Positions 37,428 to 45,489 of a stretch of DNA of 52,315 nucleotides are shown here, piece by piece (position 1 is the first letter of the stretch; each line of letters begins with the position of its first letter). A program made the translations under genes and the position numbers. The notes below the pieces were generated by a model. The model was not told the DNA's origin. It worked only from the letters and a program-made list of their open reading frames with translations, and ran no database searches. This DNA is from Candidatus Alistipes stercoravium (lineage in GTDB: Bacteria; Bacteroidota; Bacteroidia; Bacteroidales; Rikenellaceae): positions 1 through 52,315 of the forward strand of contig DWWQ01000030.1 of assembly GCA_019119615.1 (NCBI GenBank), given 5' to 3'.

Positions 37428-38468
37428 TTACCGGGAGACGCGTCCAGAACCGTTTCCCTGCATCAGACGTTCGACCTCCTCGGTCGTTGCAAGGTTGTAG
37501 TCGCCGTAAATCGTATGTTTGAGACACGAGGCCGCCGCTGCGAACTCCAGCGCCCGGACGTCGTCTTCGGGCCAGGCCAGCAGGCCGTGGATCAGACCGC
37601 CGGCAAAGGAGTCGCCACCGCCCACGCGATCGACGATGTGCGTGATGTCGTAGCGCCGCGAGGCGAGCAGGCGTTCCCCGTCGTAGAGCACCCCGCCCCA
37701 GGTATTATGACTGGCGTTGATCGAACCGCGCAGAGTGATGACTACCTTCCGGATGCGCGGGAAACGCTCCATAAGCTGCCGACAGACGCTTTCGAAGCGG
37801 CGGCTGTCGATCTCACCGCCCGTAGCCGCGGCATCGAACCCCTCGGGCTTGATGCCGAAGACCTTTTCGGCGTCCTCCTCGTTGCCGATCACCACGTCGC
37901 AGCCGGCCACCAGCCGGGGCATCACCTCGGCGGCCGTCTTGCCGTATTTCCAGAGTTTGTTGCGGTGGTTCAGGTCGCACGAAACCGGAACCTGCAGCCG
38001 GTTGGCCGTCTCGACGGCCTCCGCGCAGGCTTCGGCCGCTCCGGCACTGATTGCCGGCGTGATTCCGGTCCAGTGGAACCATGACGCACCCTCGAAAACC
38101 CGCTCCCAGTCGATCATCCCCGGGCGGATCTCCGCCATCGCGGAGTGCGCCCGGTCGTAGACGACCTTGCCGGGACGGCTCACCGCTCCCGTCTCCAGAA
38201 AATAGATGCCGAGCCGCTCGCCTCCGAAGACGACATGATCCGTACGAACCCCGTACTTGTGCAGGTCCATCAGACAGGACGCCGCAAGGTCGTTCTTCGG
38301 CATACGCGTTACGAACTGCGCAACGTAACCGTAATTGGCGAGCGACACGGCAACATTGGCCTCTCCGCCGCCGAACGTGGCATCGAATTGGGTTGCCTGG
38401 CAAAACCGTTGGTTTCCGGGGGTTGCCAGACGCAGCATGATCTCCCCGAAAGTAACTACCTTTTTCAT
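37428..38468 (-). CDS. kdgK: 2-keto-3-deoxygluconate kinase, PfkB family
   Basis: 346 residues. PfkB-family ribokinase fold: N-terminal GGGEANVAVSLA motif and C-terminal GGGDSFAGG with the catalytic aspartate. Assigned to KDG (EC 2.7.1.45) because it is followed by eda, an SDR mannonate oxidoreductase and uxuA. The N-terminus (TFGEIMLRLATPGNQRF) is typical of KdgK. Confidence 0.9.
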   Translation of the reverse strand: MKKVVTFGEIMLRLATPGNQRFCQATQFDATFGGGEANVAVSLANYGYVAQFVTRMPKNDLAASCLMDLHKYGVRTDHVVFGGERLGIYFLETGAVSRPGKVVYDRAHSAMAEIRPGMIDWERVFEGASWFHWTGITPAISAGAAEACAEAVETANRLQVPVSCDLNHRNKLWKYGKTAAEVMPRLVAGCDVVIGNEEDAEKVFGIKPEGFDAAATGGEIDSRRFESVCRQLMERFPRIRKVVITLRGSINASHNTWGGVLYDGERLLASRRYDITHIVDRVGGGDSFAGGLIHGLLAWPEDDVRALEFAAAASCLKHTIYGDYNLATTEEVERLMQGNGSGRVSR

Positions 38469-38508
38469 TCGCAGTATTTCCTATATTCGTTTTTCAATTT
38501 TGCAACCG

Positions 38509-40206
38509 TCAGTCGGGCAGCATCTCCACCATTTCTATCTCAAGTACTACCTCATCTGTGGGCGACTCGGTCGAGATCTCCAGATAGAAGCGGTCGCAGT
38601 TGAAGGGCCAGCCCTGGGGATAGTACGGGAACCGGCTGTCGAAGAGATCCTCCTGGATGTTGGCCACGGTGCCGTCCACCGAAAAGATGACGTCCCGTTC
38701 GGTCCACTTGCAGGTGAAGGTATGGAAATCGTCGCCGAGTCCCTCGACCGGAATCACCGACTGCTTGATGTTGTGAAGTTTCACCTCGTTCATCTGCATC
38801 GTGTTGGCGCCGCAGGCCACCGTCCCGGGCCGCGATCCGTCGTAATCCAGCAGGAACAGATCGCCGCTGTTGGGCCAGTCGCCGAGCCTTTCCGTTGCGG
38901 GCAACAGGCAGATGCGGGCCTTTGCCTCGGGATTGCGGGAGCAGACACGCGCCCGCACGGTGATCGTGCCGTATTGCAGGTCCCATCGGCCGCGCGTATC
39001 GAGGCGCGCCGTTCCCTTCAGCACGAGGCGCCCGCGGCGCAAAAGGTTTTTGCCGCCCTGTACCACATTCCACGAGGCCGTATCGAGCTGCTTCGCGGCG
39101 AACGTCTCCCGGAAGTCGGGTTTCGCACCGTCGAGCATCCGATGCCGGCGGTCGCGGATGAAGTAGGCCAGCGTATCGATAAAGGCACGGTCCTTGGGGG
39201 CCGTGGTCTTCGTGAAGTAGTAGACTCCGCCGCCGCCCTCGTAGTAGGCGATTGCCGAGGAGCGGTAGACGCCGTTTCTGCGGAATGACGACATGTAACC
39301 CATGCCGCGGTCGCGGTGGCACTCCTTCGCGTTCACCGAAGCCCGCATGTCGAACTCCATCTCAAGTCCCATGCCGTAGGTCCGGGCCAACTCGCAGGCC
39401 CGATCGACCCGCTCATCGCCGATCTTGCGGTTCCAGAAATAGGTCGGCTGCAGATAGGCGGCATCGAATCCCAGATCGCGCCACTCGCTGTATCCCTGAG
39501 CCGTATAGTAGGGAATCCAGTAGAAACGCAGCCCCTTGCTCCGCGTATAGTCGCCCAGAGCGCAGGTTACCGCGCGGTTCTGCCGCTGGATTTCGGGCAG
39601 CCAGTAGAATCCGGCCAGCTCGAGGTGCCGGAAGTTGCCGTTGCGGAAATATCCCTCCAGCAGATCCACATACCACTTGCAGGCGGCTATGCGATCCTCC
39701 TCCTTCGAGAAATCCAGTTGGCGGCCGTTCAATTCGCCCCAGTCTTTCTGGCCGCGCGGCGGTTCGGGAACCCCGATCACCACCTTATGGCGGAAGGGCG
39801 GTTCGCCCAGTTCCTCTGCGGCTGCGGCGATGCACTCCTCGAGCGCCGCAATGCCCTTGCCGCTCTCGAAATGCCGGCCGGCGAGCCATGCCCAATCCTC
39901 CTTTTTGGTCAGCGGAGCCGAACCACGCAGCTGGTAGGAGGCCCCTTGGCCGTTGTCGAACTCCAGGAAGAGGAAGCCATCGAAGAGCCAGTCGCGGTTT
40001 CCGAAACGGTCCTCATGGACGACATAGGGACGCAGCTGTTCGGCATTATAGTCCATGCGGTGCGACCCGCCCTGGTAGATCAGTACCAGATCGCGGATAT
40101 CGGTCATCGGCAGATATTTTCCCGGGGCAGGCTGCGCCGAAACGTCGGGAACAGCCATCAGCAGAGACAACACTCCGTACAGGGAGACAAGCAGACTCCT
40201 TTGCAT
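38509..40206 (-). CDS. DUF4855 protein fused to a degenerate GH16-like jelly-roll domain
   Basis: 565 residues with signal peptide (cleavage near VSAQ, residue 25). DUF4855 (about 30-330) probably has a barrel fold. Features shared with its paralogue at 49995-51200 are WLFDGFL (73-79), GVPEP, LELAGFYWLPE (195-205), FYWIPYY, AYLQPTYFW and GLEMEFD (280-286). The C-terminal part (about 370-560) resembles a GH16/LamG jelly roll: WPNSGDLFLLDYDG, then FHTFTCKWTERDVIFSVDG. The GH16 catalytic ExDxxE reads D449-x-F451-x-x-D454, so it is probably a binding module or has another chemistry. Substrate inferred from the locus: a hexosamine/uronate glycan. The acidic residues in LELAGFYWLPE and LEMEFD are candidate catalytic residues of the DUF4855 part. 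Confidence 0.82.
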   Translation of the reverse strand: MQRSLLVSLYGVLSLLMAVPDVSAQPAPGKYLPMTDIRDLVLIYQGGSHRMDYNAEQLRPYVVHEDRFGNRDWLFDGFLFLEFDNGQGASYQLRGSAPLTKKEDWAWLAGRHFESGKGIAALEECIAAAAEELGEPPFRHKVVIGVPEPPRGQKDWGELNGRQLDFSKEEDRIAACKWYVDLLEGYFRNGNFRHLELAGFYWLPEIQRQNRAVTCALGDYTRSKGLRFYWIPYYTAQGYSEWRDLGFDAAYLQPTYFWNRKIGDERVDRACELARTYGMGLEMEFDMRASVNAKECHRDRGMGYMSSFRRNGVYRSSAIAYYEGGGGVYYFTKTTAPKDRAFIDTLAYFIRDRRHRMLDGAKPDFRETFAAKQLDTASWNVVQGGKNLLRRGRLVLKGTARLDTRGRWDLQYGTITVRARVCSRNPEAKARICLLPATERLGDWPNSGDLFLLDYDGSRPGTVACGANTMQMNEVKLHNIKQSVIPVEGLGDDFHTFTCKWTERDVIFSVDGTVANIQEDLFDSRFPYYPQGWPFNCDRFYLEISTESPTDEVVLEIEMVEMLPD

Positions 40207-40251
40207 CTTATTTGTTTATAACGGATTATATGTTTCTGTTCAGCTGCCGGA

Positions 40252-41586
40252 TCAGACGCGGATCTCCCAACCCTTCTCGTAGGTGCGTCCCCAGAGCTTT
40301 TCGGCATCGCGGTCGTCGAGGATGCGGCCCGTCGTCGGATCGATCCGCAGCGAGCGGCCCACGCGCTGGGCGATGTTGCCCAACTGTACCAGCTGCGTGC
40401 TGATGCAGGCATCGACGATTCCCGAGTTGAGTTTCTCGCCCTTGCGGATCGCATCGAACCAGTTTTGGAAGTGGATCACATCGAGCTGCTCGGAGGGATT
40501 CAGCAGGTTGCCCTCCTCGAACTTCAGGGCGCTCTTGACCTCCTTGACCGTCTTGCCGCTCATGTCGGCGATGCGGTATTCGTTGCCGCCGCTGATGAAG
40601 AGCGTGCCCGTCTCACCGTAGAAGGCCGTGCCGACGCCGAAGCCGTCCACCGGCGTGCTGTTGCAGCTGCGGCCCTCCCACGAGCAGGAAGCATCGTCGC
40701 CGAACTGGTAGGTAATGAGCTGCGTGTCGGGGGTTTCCCAGTCGTCCTGGAAGCGGTAGCGGCCGCCCACGGAGGTTACCAGCGTGGGATATTCGACCCC
40801 GAGGCCCCAGCGGAGGATATCCACGAAGTGCGTGCCGTTGTTGAGCGCCTCACCCGTACCCCAGTGCCAGAACCAGTGCCAGTTATAGTGTACGATATTA
40901 TCCTTGAAGGCCTTTACGCGCGGTGCGGGGCCCTGCCACAGATCCCAGTCGAGCCACTCGGGAACCGGAACCTCCTTGCCCACGCCGATCGACGGACGGT
41001 TGTTCACATACCACGACTTGGCGTAGCGGACCTTGCCGATCTCCCCGGCATGGATCGCCGCAATGGCCTCGATCACATTGGGCCACGAACGGCGCTGGTT
41101 GCCCACCTGCACGATACGGTTGTATTTCACGGCCGCGCGGATCAGCAGTTCGTTTTCCGCGGGGTTGTGGCTCGTCGGCTTCTCCAAATAGACGTGCTTG
41201 CCGGCCTTCATGGCCAGAACGGCCGCAGCGGCATGCCAGTGGTCGGGCATGGCAATCACCACGGCATCGACATCCTCCGACTCGAGCAGCCGGCGCAGAT
41301 CCCGCTCTCCGCGAGGCTTGCGTCCGGTAATTTTGGCAATATCCTCCCGGCATTTGGCCAGTGCCCGCGAATCGACATCGCAGATGCAGGTTACTTCGCA
41401 ATCCTTCATCTTCGCAAAGCCCTGCGCCAGGGCGTTGCCGCGCGAATTCACGCCGATCACGCCGATCCGGATCCGCTCGTTGGCTCCGGCGGCACGCGCC
41501 GACACCACGCCGGGCAGGACGCTTCCCAGGGATACGGCAGCCGCACCCGTCATCAGTTTCTTAATGAAGTCTCTTCTCGTAGTCAT
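40252..41586 (-). CDS. Exported Gfo/Idh/MocA oxidoreductase (Tat-type signal)
   Basis: 444 residues from the ATG at 41586; a GTG further out adds residues before the signal. N-terminal MTTRRDFIKKLM is a twin-arginine type signal, followed by a hydrophobic stretch, so the folded, cofactor-loaded enzyme could be exported. NAD site GVIGVNSRG (42-50), motif E135-K136-P137. An aromatic and histidine-rich region (NWHWFWHWGTGEALNNGTHFVD) is typical of the large secreted subfamily in Bacteroidota and Planctomycetes. It may oxidise a glycoside before elimination, as GH109-type and 3-keto-glycoside enzymes do. Substrate not known. Confidence 0.88.
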   Translation of the reverse strand: MTTRRDFIKKLMTGAAAVSLGSVLPGVVSARAAGANERIRIGVIGVNSRGNALAQGFAKMKDCEVTCICDVDSRALAKCREDIAKITGRKPRGERDLRRLLESEDVDAVVIAMPDHWHAAAAVLAMKAGKHVYLEKPTSHNPAENELLIRAAVKYNRIVQVGNQRRSWPNVIEAIAAIHAGEIGKVRYAKSWYVNNRPSIGVGKEVPVPEWLDWDLWQGPAPRVKAFKDNIVHYNWHWFWHWGTGEALNNGTHFVDILRWGLGVEYPTLVTSVGGRYRFQDDWETPDTQLITYQFGDDASCSWEGRSCNSTPVDGFGVGTAFYGETGTLFISGGNEYRIADMSGKTVKEVKSALKFEEGNLLNPSEQLDVIHFQNWFDAIRKGEKLNSGIVDACISTQLVQLGNIAQRVGRSLRIDPTTGRILDDRDAEKLWGRTYEKGWEIRV

Positions 41587-41607
41587 AGGTGGTCGTTTTT
41601 GTTTATT

Positions 41608-41615
41608 CAAAATTA
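41608..41615 (-). promoter_or_regulatory. Possible internal -7 element (TAATTTTG)
   Basis: Exact TAnnTTTG on the minus strand in the 90-bp gap before the Tat-type oxidoreductase gene, 21 bp from its ATG. No -33 element seen; it could give extra transcription of the distal genes. Confidence 0.3.
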
Positions 41616-41676
41616 GGGCTTTCACCGGGAATAGCGCTCGTCAATCCCGACAATGAACCTTCAAAAAGCGCAAAAG

Positions 41677-41916
41677 TCATCTGCGGCGGCGCAATATGCG
41701 CAATACGAGCGCCACAAGCAACCGCGGGATCCACAGCAGGATATAGATCATCGCAGCCATTACGACAACATAGCCCAGCTGCGAGAGAATCTCGATCCAG
41801 GGACGTTCGAAATGGATGACGGCGTAGATGTTCGCCGCAAAGGCGACGATGAAGGCCGCAGCGGCGAAGAGCCCTTCGCGGCGGATGCGGCGTGCGGAGA
41901 TGACGATATCTTTCAT
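41677..41916 (-). CDS. Small two-helix membrane protein of unknown function
   Basis: 79 residues: charged N-terminus (ISARRIRREG), two hydrophobic segments (about 17-34 and 44-70) separated by HFERPWIEILSQLG, and a basic tail (LRILRRRR). It follows the gene at 41920 by 3 bp and precedes the next oxidoreductase by 90 bp, on the same strand, so it is part of the operon. By the positive-inside rule both ends should be cytoplasmic. I cannot assign a function; a membrane partner or electron-transfer anchor for the neighbouring oxidoreductases is only a guess. Confidence 0.75.
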   Translation of the reverse strand: MKDIVISARRIRREGLFAAAAFIVAFAANIYAVIHFERPWIEILSQLGYVVVMAAMIYILLWIPRLLVALVLRILRRRR

Positions 41917-41919
41917 GGT

Positions 41920-43242
41920 CTAAAACTTCATGTAGGGAATCCGGTACTGCTCGGGGAAAAGGATTGTCCGCTGCTCCTCCATGGCCTGATTGCCCAGCAG
42001 GCAGAGCACCGTCGAACAGTAGGCCTCCTCGACGACGTTCGGGGCCTTCTCGCCCGTGATGCACGAGTGGCAGAAGGCCGAGAGAATGATGTCCGAACCG
42101 TCCTTGTCGGCCCCGATCATGCTCTGGCCGCCATTCACATGGATCGCGCCCGCAATGATCGGATGCGGCGGGTACTCGACGCGCGTCTCGGGCCGCCAGC
42201 TGGGACCCGCGGCCGGAATGGCCGCAAAGGCACGCTCCTTCAACTGTCCGATCAACTGCCGGATGCCCGATGCCGTATGGTCCTCCTCGAGGTAATAGAC
42301 GCCTTTGGCCAGCTCCATCGTGCCGCGGCTGCCGAGGATCTGATCCTCCATGCCGTTGAACTTGTTCGAAATGAGCGATTCGTAGCAGATCTTGCGGCCG
42401 TCGGCATAGCGGTAGATGACATTCACGCTGTCGTAGACCTCACGCCCGTCCTTCCAGTGGACGATGTCGCCCATGCCCATGATCTCCACGGGCATGCGCT
42501 CCGCCGCCCAGTTGCAGACCTCCAGCTGGTGGCAGGCCAGCTCGGTCATCAGGCCGCCCGAGCTCTCCCGGTAGAGGCGCCAGTTGATCCGCCGCTCCAG
42601 CCCGGGCGACGGCACCGGCCGCCGCCAGTCGGCATTGCGGAACCAGTGGCAGCGCATGCCGACCACATCGCCGATCAGGCCCGAATGGATCAGCTCCATC
42701 CCCCGGACATATTTCTCGTCGTACATGCGCTGCATGCAGAAATAGAGCGCCCGGTCCGTTTGCCGGTAGGCGTCGTAGATCGCCCGGCACTCGTCGAGCG
42801 TCCGGGCCATCGCCTTCTCGCAGAAGACATGCTTGCCCGCGGCCAGCGCGTCGAGCGTCATCCGCGCATGCCAGTTGAGCGGCGTGGAGATAATGACACC
42901 GTCGATCGCGGGATCCTCGAGCAGGCGGTGGTAGTCCGTGTAACATTTCGCCTCGGGACACAACTGTTGTGCCGCCCGCAGGTTGGGTTCGTAGTCGTCG
43001 CACAGGGCAACCACCTCGGCATGGGAAATCTCCCGCAGGTTGTGGATGTGGTACTGGCCGCGCGACCCCGTGCCGATCAGCGCCACGCGGGCCCGCTCGC
43101 CGGCGATCTCCCGCCGCTTTTCGGGGGTGCAGAACGTCAGCCAAGGCGTCGCGGCCAGCAGGGTCGTGCCGCCAGCCAGCCGTCCCATATTTTTCAGAAA
43201 ATCCCGGCGGTTCATTCCCGCCGTTTCATTGTTCCTATCCAT
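41920..43242 (-). CDS. Exported Gfo/Idh/MocA oxidoreductase (Tat-type signal, EKA motif)
   Basis: 440 residues from the ATG at 43242; the ATG at 43215 (MNRRDFLKN) is an alternative that avoids an 8-bp overlap with apbE. Tat-type signal RRDFLK followed by GGTTLLAATPWL. NAD site ALIGTGSRGQ. The EKP motif reads E142-K143-A144. RMYDEKYVRGMELI and the later substrate region are intact, so the enzyme should be active. The Rossmann start resembles GH109-type glycosidases, which use NAD-dependent oxidation, but I cannot place it in that family with certainty. Confidence 0.87.
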   Translation of the reverse strand: MDRNNETAGMNRRDFLKNMGRLAGGTTLLAATPWLTFCTPEKRREIAGERARVALIGTGSRGQYHIHNLREISHAEVVALCDDYEPNLRAAQQLCPEAKCYTDYHRLLEDPAIDGVIISTPLNWHARMTLDALAAGKHVFCEKAMARTLDECRAIYDAYRQTDRALYFCMQRMYDEKYVRGMELIHSGLIGDVVGMRCHWFRNADWRRPVPSPGLERRINWRLYRESSGGLMTELACHQLEVCNWAAERMPVEIMGMGDIVHWKDGREVYDSVNVIYRYADGRKICYESLISNKFNGMEDQILGSRGTMELAKGVYYLEEDHTASGIRQLIGQLKERAFAAIPAAGPSWRPETRVEYPPHPIIAGAIHVNGGQSMIGADKDGSDIILSAFCHSCITGEKAPNVVEEAYCSTVLCLLGNQAMEEQRTILFPEQYRIPYMKF

Positions 43243-44062
43243 GATGCAAGGTATATGTGCAGGCATCCAGCCCTTCGAAATTCCGGGCGATGCGTCTTTT
43301 CTGTTCCTCGTCGGCGATCATCCATGCGGTGCTCACCACCTCGGCGTCGAGCGGATCGGCCGCCACGACGGCCGCCATCATCCGCGCGGCGTTGCGAAGG
43401 CCGCTGCGCGGATCGACGATGTGCTCCGTATGGGTCGCCGTATTGCCCGATACGGAGAGGGCCCGGTCTTCGAGATCGAACTCCGCCAGCGCCGCTCCCG
43501 TCGCGGGATCGGGCAGGCTCACCCGCCAGCACGGCCCGTAGGGATGGCGGCCGATGCCCAGGATGGAACTGTTGCCGAAATCGACGAAAGCCGAGCCGAC
43601 ACCCGCCTCGCGCAGCAGCGCGTCGATCTTCTTCAGCGCATAGCCTTTGGCAAAGCCGCCGAAGTCGAGCGAGGTATCCTCCCCCTCGAAGCGAACGCGG
43701 GTCTCACCCGCCTCCGTGTCGAGACGAACGCGGGTGAAGTCCCGGAGCGTAATGTCGAACAACCCTTCGGTCCGCTCGCGGTAAGCGCGGCAGAGCTGCA
43801 GCGCCTCCCCGAGTTCGGGTCCGACCGCTACGGGAGTCCGTGCGGCCGCGGCATTCACCCGTGCCACCTCACTTGCGGGATCGAAGCGGTCGAACACCCG
43901 GTTCAGGAGCTCCAGAAGGGCTGCCGTACGTTCCCAGAGGGCACCCGCCCGCGGCGAATCGATACCCGCAATCAACAGATCGAACCGCGTGCCCATGACA
44001 CGCGGTACGAAACCGTGGAAGAGCGACTCTTCCGCATAGTACTCCCTTTCGGTCGTCAGCAT
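43235..44062 (-). CDS. apbE: ApbE-like FAD:protein FMN transferase, no signal peptide
   Basis: 275 residues from the ATG at 44062; the longer frame (44254) overlaps the preceding gene and has no family match. Family features are MGTRFDLLI at the N-terminus, DRFDPASEVARVN, FGGFAKGYALKKID, VDFGNSSILGIG and THTEHIVDPRSG. ApbE enzymes attach FMN covalently to a threonine or serine of target proteins, usually outside the cytoplasm, yet no signal peptide or lipobox is present. I did not find a DxxTGAT-type target motif encoded nearby. It sits between two exported oxidoreductase genes and could flavinylate a partner, or have a changed role. Confidence 0.88.
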   Translation of the reverse strand: MLTTEREYYAEESLFHGFVPRVMGTRFDLLIAGIDSPRAGALWERTAALLELLNRVFDRFDPASEVARVNAAAARTPVAVGPELGEALQLCRAYRERTEGLFDITLRDFTRVRLDTEAGETRVRFEGEDTSLDFGGFAKGYALKKIDALLREAGVGSAFVDFGNSSILGIGRHPYGPCWRVSLPDPATGAALAEFDLEDRALSVSGNTATHTEHIVDPRSGLRNAARMMAAVVAADPLDAEVVSTAWMIADEEQKRRIARNFEGLDACTYTLHHG

Positions 44063-44084
44063 CTGCCCTCCATAGGCCCCTCTC

Positions 44085-45470
44085 CTATTCTTCCGACGAC
44101 GCCGTGCGGGCCCGTTCCACGGCCGTCGTCGTGATGTAGTATTTCGCCAGCGTATTGACCTCTTCCCAGGCAGGCATTTCGCCCGTGCGGATACTCCGGA
44201 GGAAACGCTCGGCCACCAGACCGAAGTGCACCTCGTGTCCGGGACGTACCGCAACGGGCAGATCCACCAGGAAGCGGCCCGGCGTTCCGGTCTTTACGAC
44301 CCGCAGCTCGGGGTATTCCGTCTGCAGGGCAGCAACACGCCGCTGCAGGGCTGCCTCCGTCTGCGCGGGATCGATCCCTTCGGCCGACCGCACATAGAGC
44401 GACTTGACATTTCCCGTCGTCTCGTCCTGCACGACCTCGATCGCTGCCCGGCTGCCGCGCATCACGGCCGAGAAGGCATCCTCGCCGTTCGGCGAACTCC
44501 AGTTCCAGTTCACCTCCATGCCGACATGCACCCCCTTCACGCGGAAGAGCATCCGGCCGTTGGCCATCACTTCGAGCACACCGTCGCGGAGGTACTTTTC
44601 CAGATAGGGAGGGAAGGGCTCCGTGCCTGTCGAAAGGCGGAAATCCTCCGGCTGCACGGCCGTCGGCCAGTGGCTGGCGGAGAGTACCTCGACATCCGAC
44701 TCGTAATGGACCGGAATCTCGGGGAAACACTGCCAGAAGACCAGGTCGATCAGGTGGGTCGTAACGTCAGCGATTCCCTCACCCTGCTGCTCCACGTCGT
44801 AATACCAGGCCGGGCGGATGAGCGGCTGCCCCGATACCGACTTGAAGAAGTGGTGGATGCTGCGCATCGAAATCGACGGATTGTCAGCCGTTCCGGGAAG
44901 CAGCTCGCCGAACAGTTCCGTGTCGTGCATCAGCTCGCGAGTCAGGATGTTGAGCGCATCGTAGCGTTCGGTCATCAGATCGCAGATCCACACGCCGCGG
45001 CGGTGCGCCTCGGCGTAGGCTTCGCGCAGCAGGTCGAAGTCTTCGCGGCAGATAGCCAGCGGCTTGTCCGAGAGAACATGATAGCCGGCTTTCACCGATT
45101 CGAGTATGTAGTCGGTTTTCTTTTGGTTGTTTCCGGCCAGGACGACCAGATCGCCCGCACGGTCGCCGATCATCCGTTCGAGGTAATCGGGGCCGGTATA
45201 GACCACCTCTTGCCAGGAGGTAGGCTCTTCCGCCCGCTCGTTGTAGGAGGCCACAGCCGCCAGATACTGCCCGACCTCGGCGCCTTCGGGCGCATAGACG
45301 CGGACCGTGTCCGAAAGCTCGGCAAGGGCATTCTTCTGCAGGAGGCTCGCATGGAAATGCCCGGGATCGAGCACAACCAGGCGCAGTGGCCGCGCAGCGG
45401 GTTCCGAACACGAGGCGCAAAACAGCGGCACGGCGGCAAGCAGACACATATACGGTTTGAAACGGCTCAT
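44085..45470 (-). CDS. Exported Gfo/Idh/MocA oxidoreductase, probable lipoprotein (DKP motif)
   Basis: 461 residues. Short signal with a lipobox-like CASC (C21), so it is probably anchored to a membrane. The Rossmann-like domain starts LVVLDPGHFHASL, with an unusual glycine loop. The EKP motif reads D135-K136-P137. A C-terminal domain of the kind called putative oxidoreductase C-terminal in Bacteroidota covers the last 250 residues. It is 19 bp from the next upstream gene and 22 bp from apbE. The altered nucleotide-binding loop leaves cofactor use uncertain. Confidence 0.85.
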   Translation of the reverse strand: MSRFKPYMCLLAAVPLFCASCSEPAARPLRLVVLDPGHFHASLLQKNALAELSDTVRVYAPEGAEVGQYLAAVASYNERAEEPTSWQEVVYTGPDYLERMIGDRAGDLVVLAGNNQKKTDYILESVKAGYHVLSDKPLAICREDFDLLREAYAEAHRRGVWICDLMTERYDALNILTRELMHDTELFGELLPGTADNPSISMRSIHHFFKSVSGQPLIRPAWYYDVEQQGEGIADVTTHLIDLVFWQCFPEIPVHYESDVEVLSASHWPTAVQPEDFRLSTGTEPFPPYLEKYLRDGVLEVMANGRMLFRVKGVHVGMEVNWNWSSPNGEDAFSAVMRGSRAAIEVVQDETTGNVKSLYVRSAEGIDPAQTEAALQRRVAALQTEYPELRVVKTGTPGRFLVDLPVAVRPGHEVHFGLVAERFLRSIRTGEMPAWEEVNTLAKYYITTTAVERARTASSEE

Positions 45471-45489
45471 TGTCAGCGGTTATTTTCAT

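Noticed and set aside
41653..43737. Plus-strand open frame of 694 codons
   Set aside because: Antisense to the Tat-type oxidoreductase, the small membrane protein gene and apbE; no family features.
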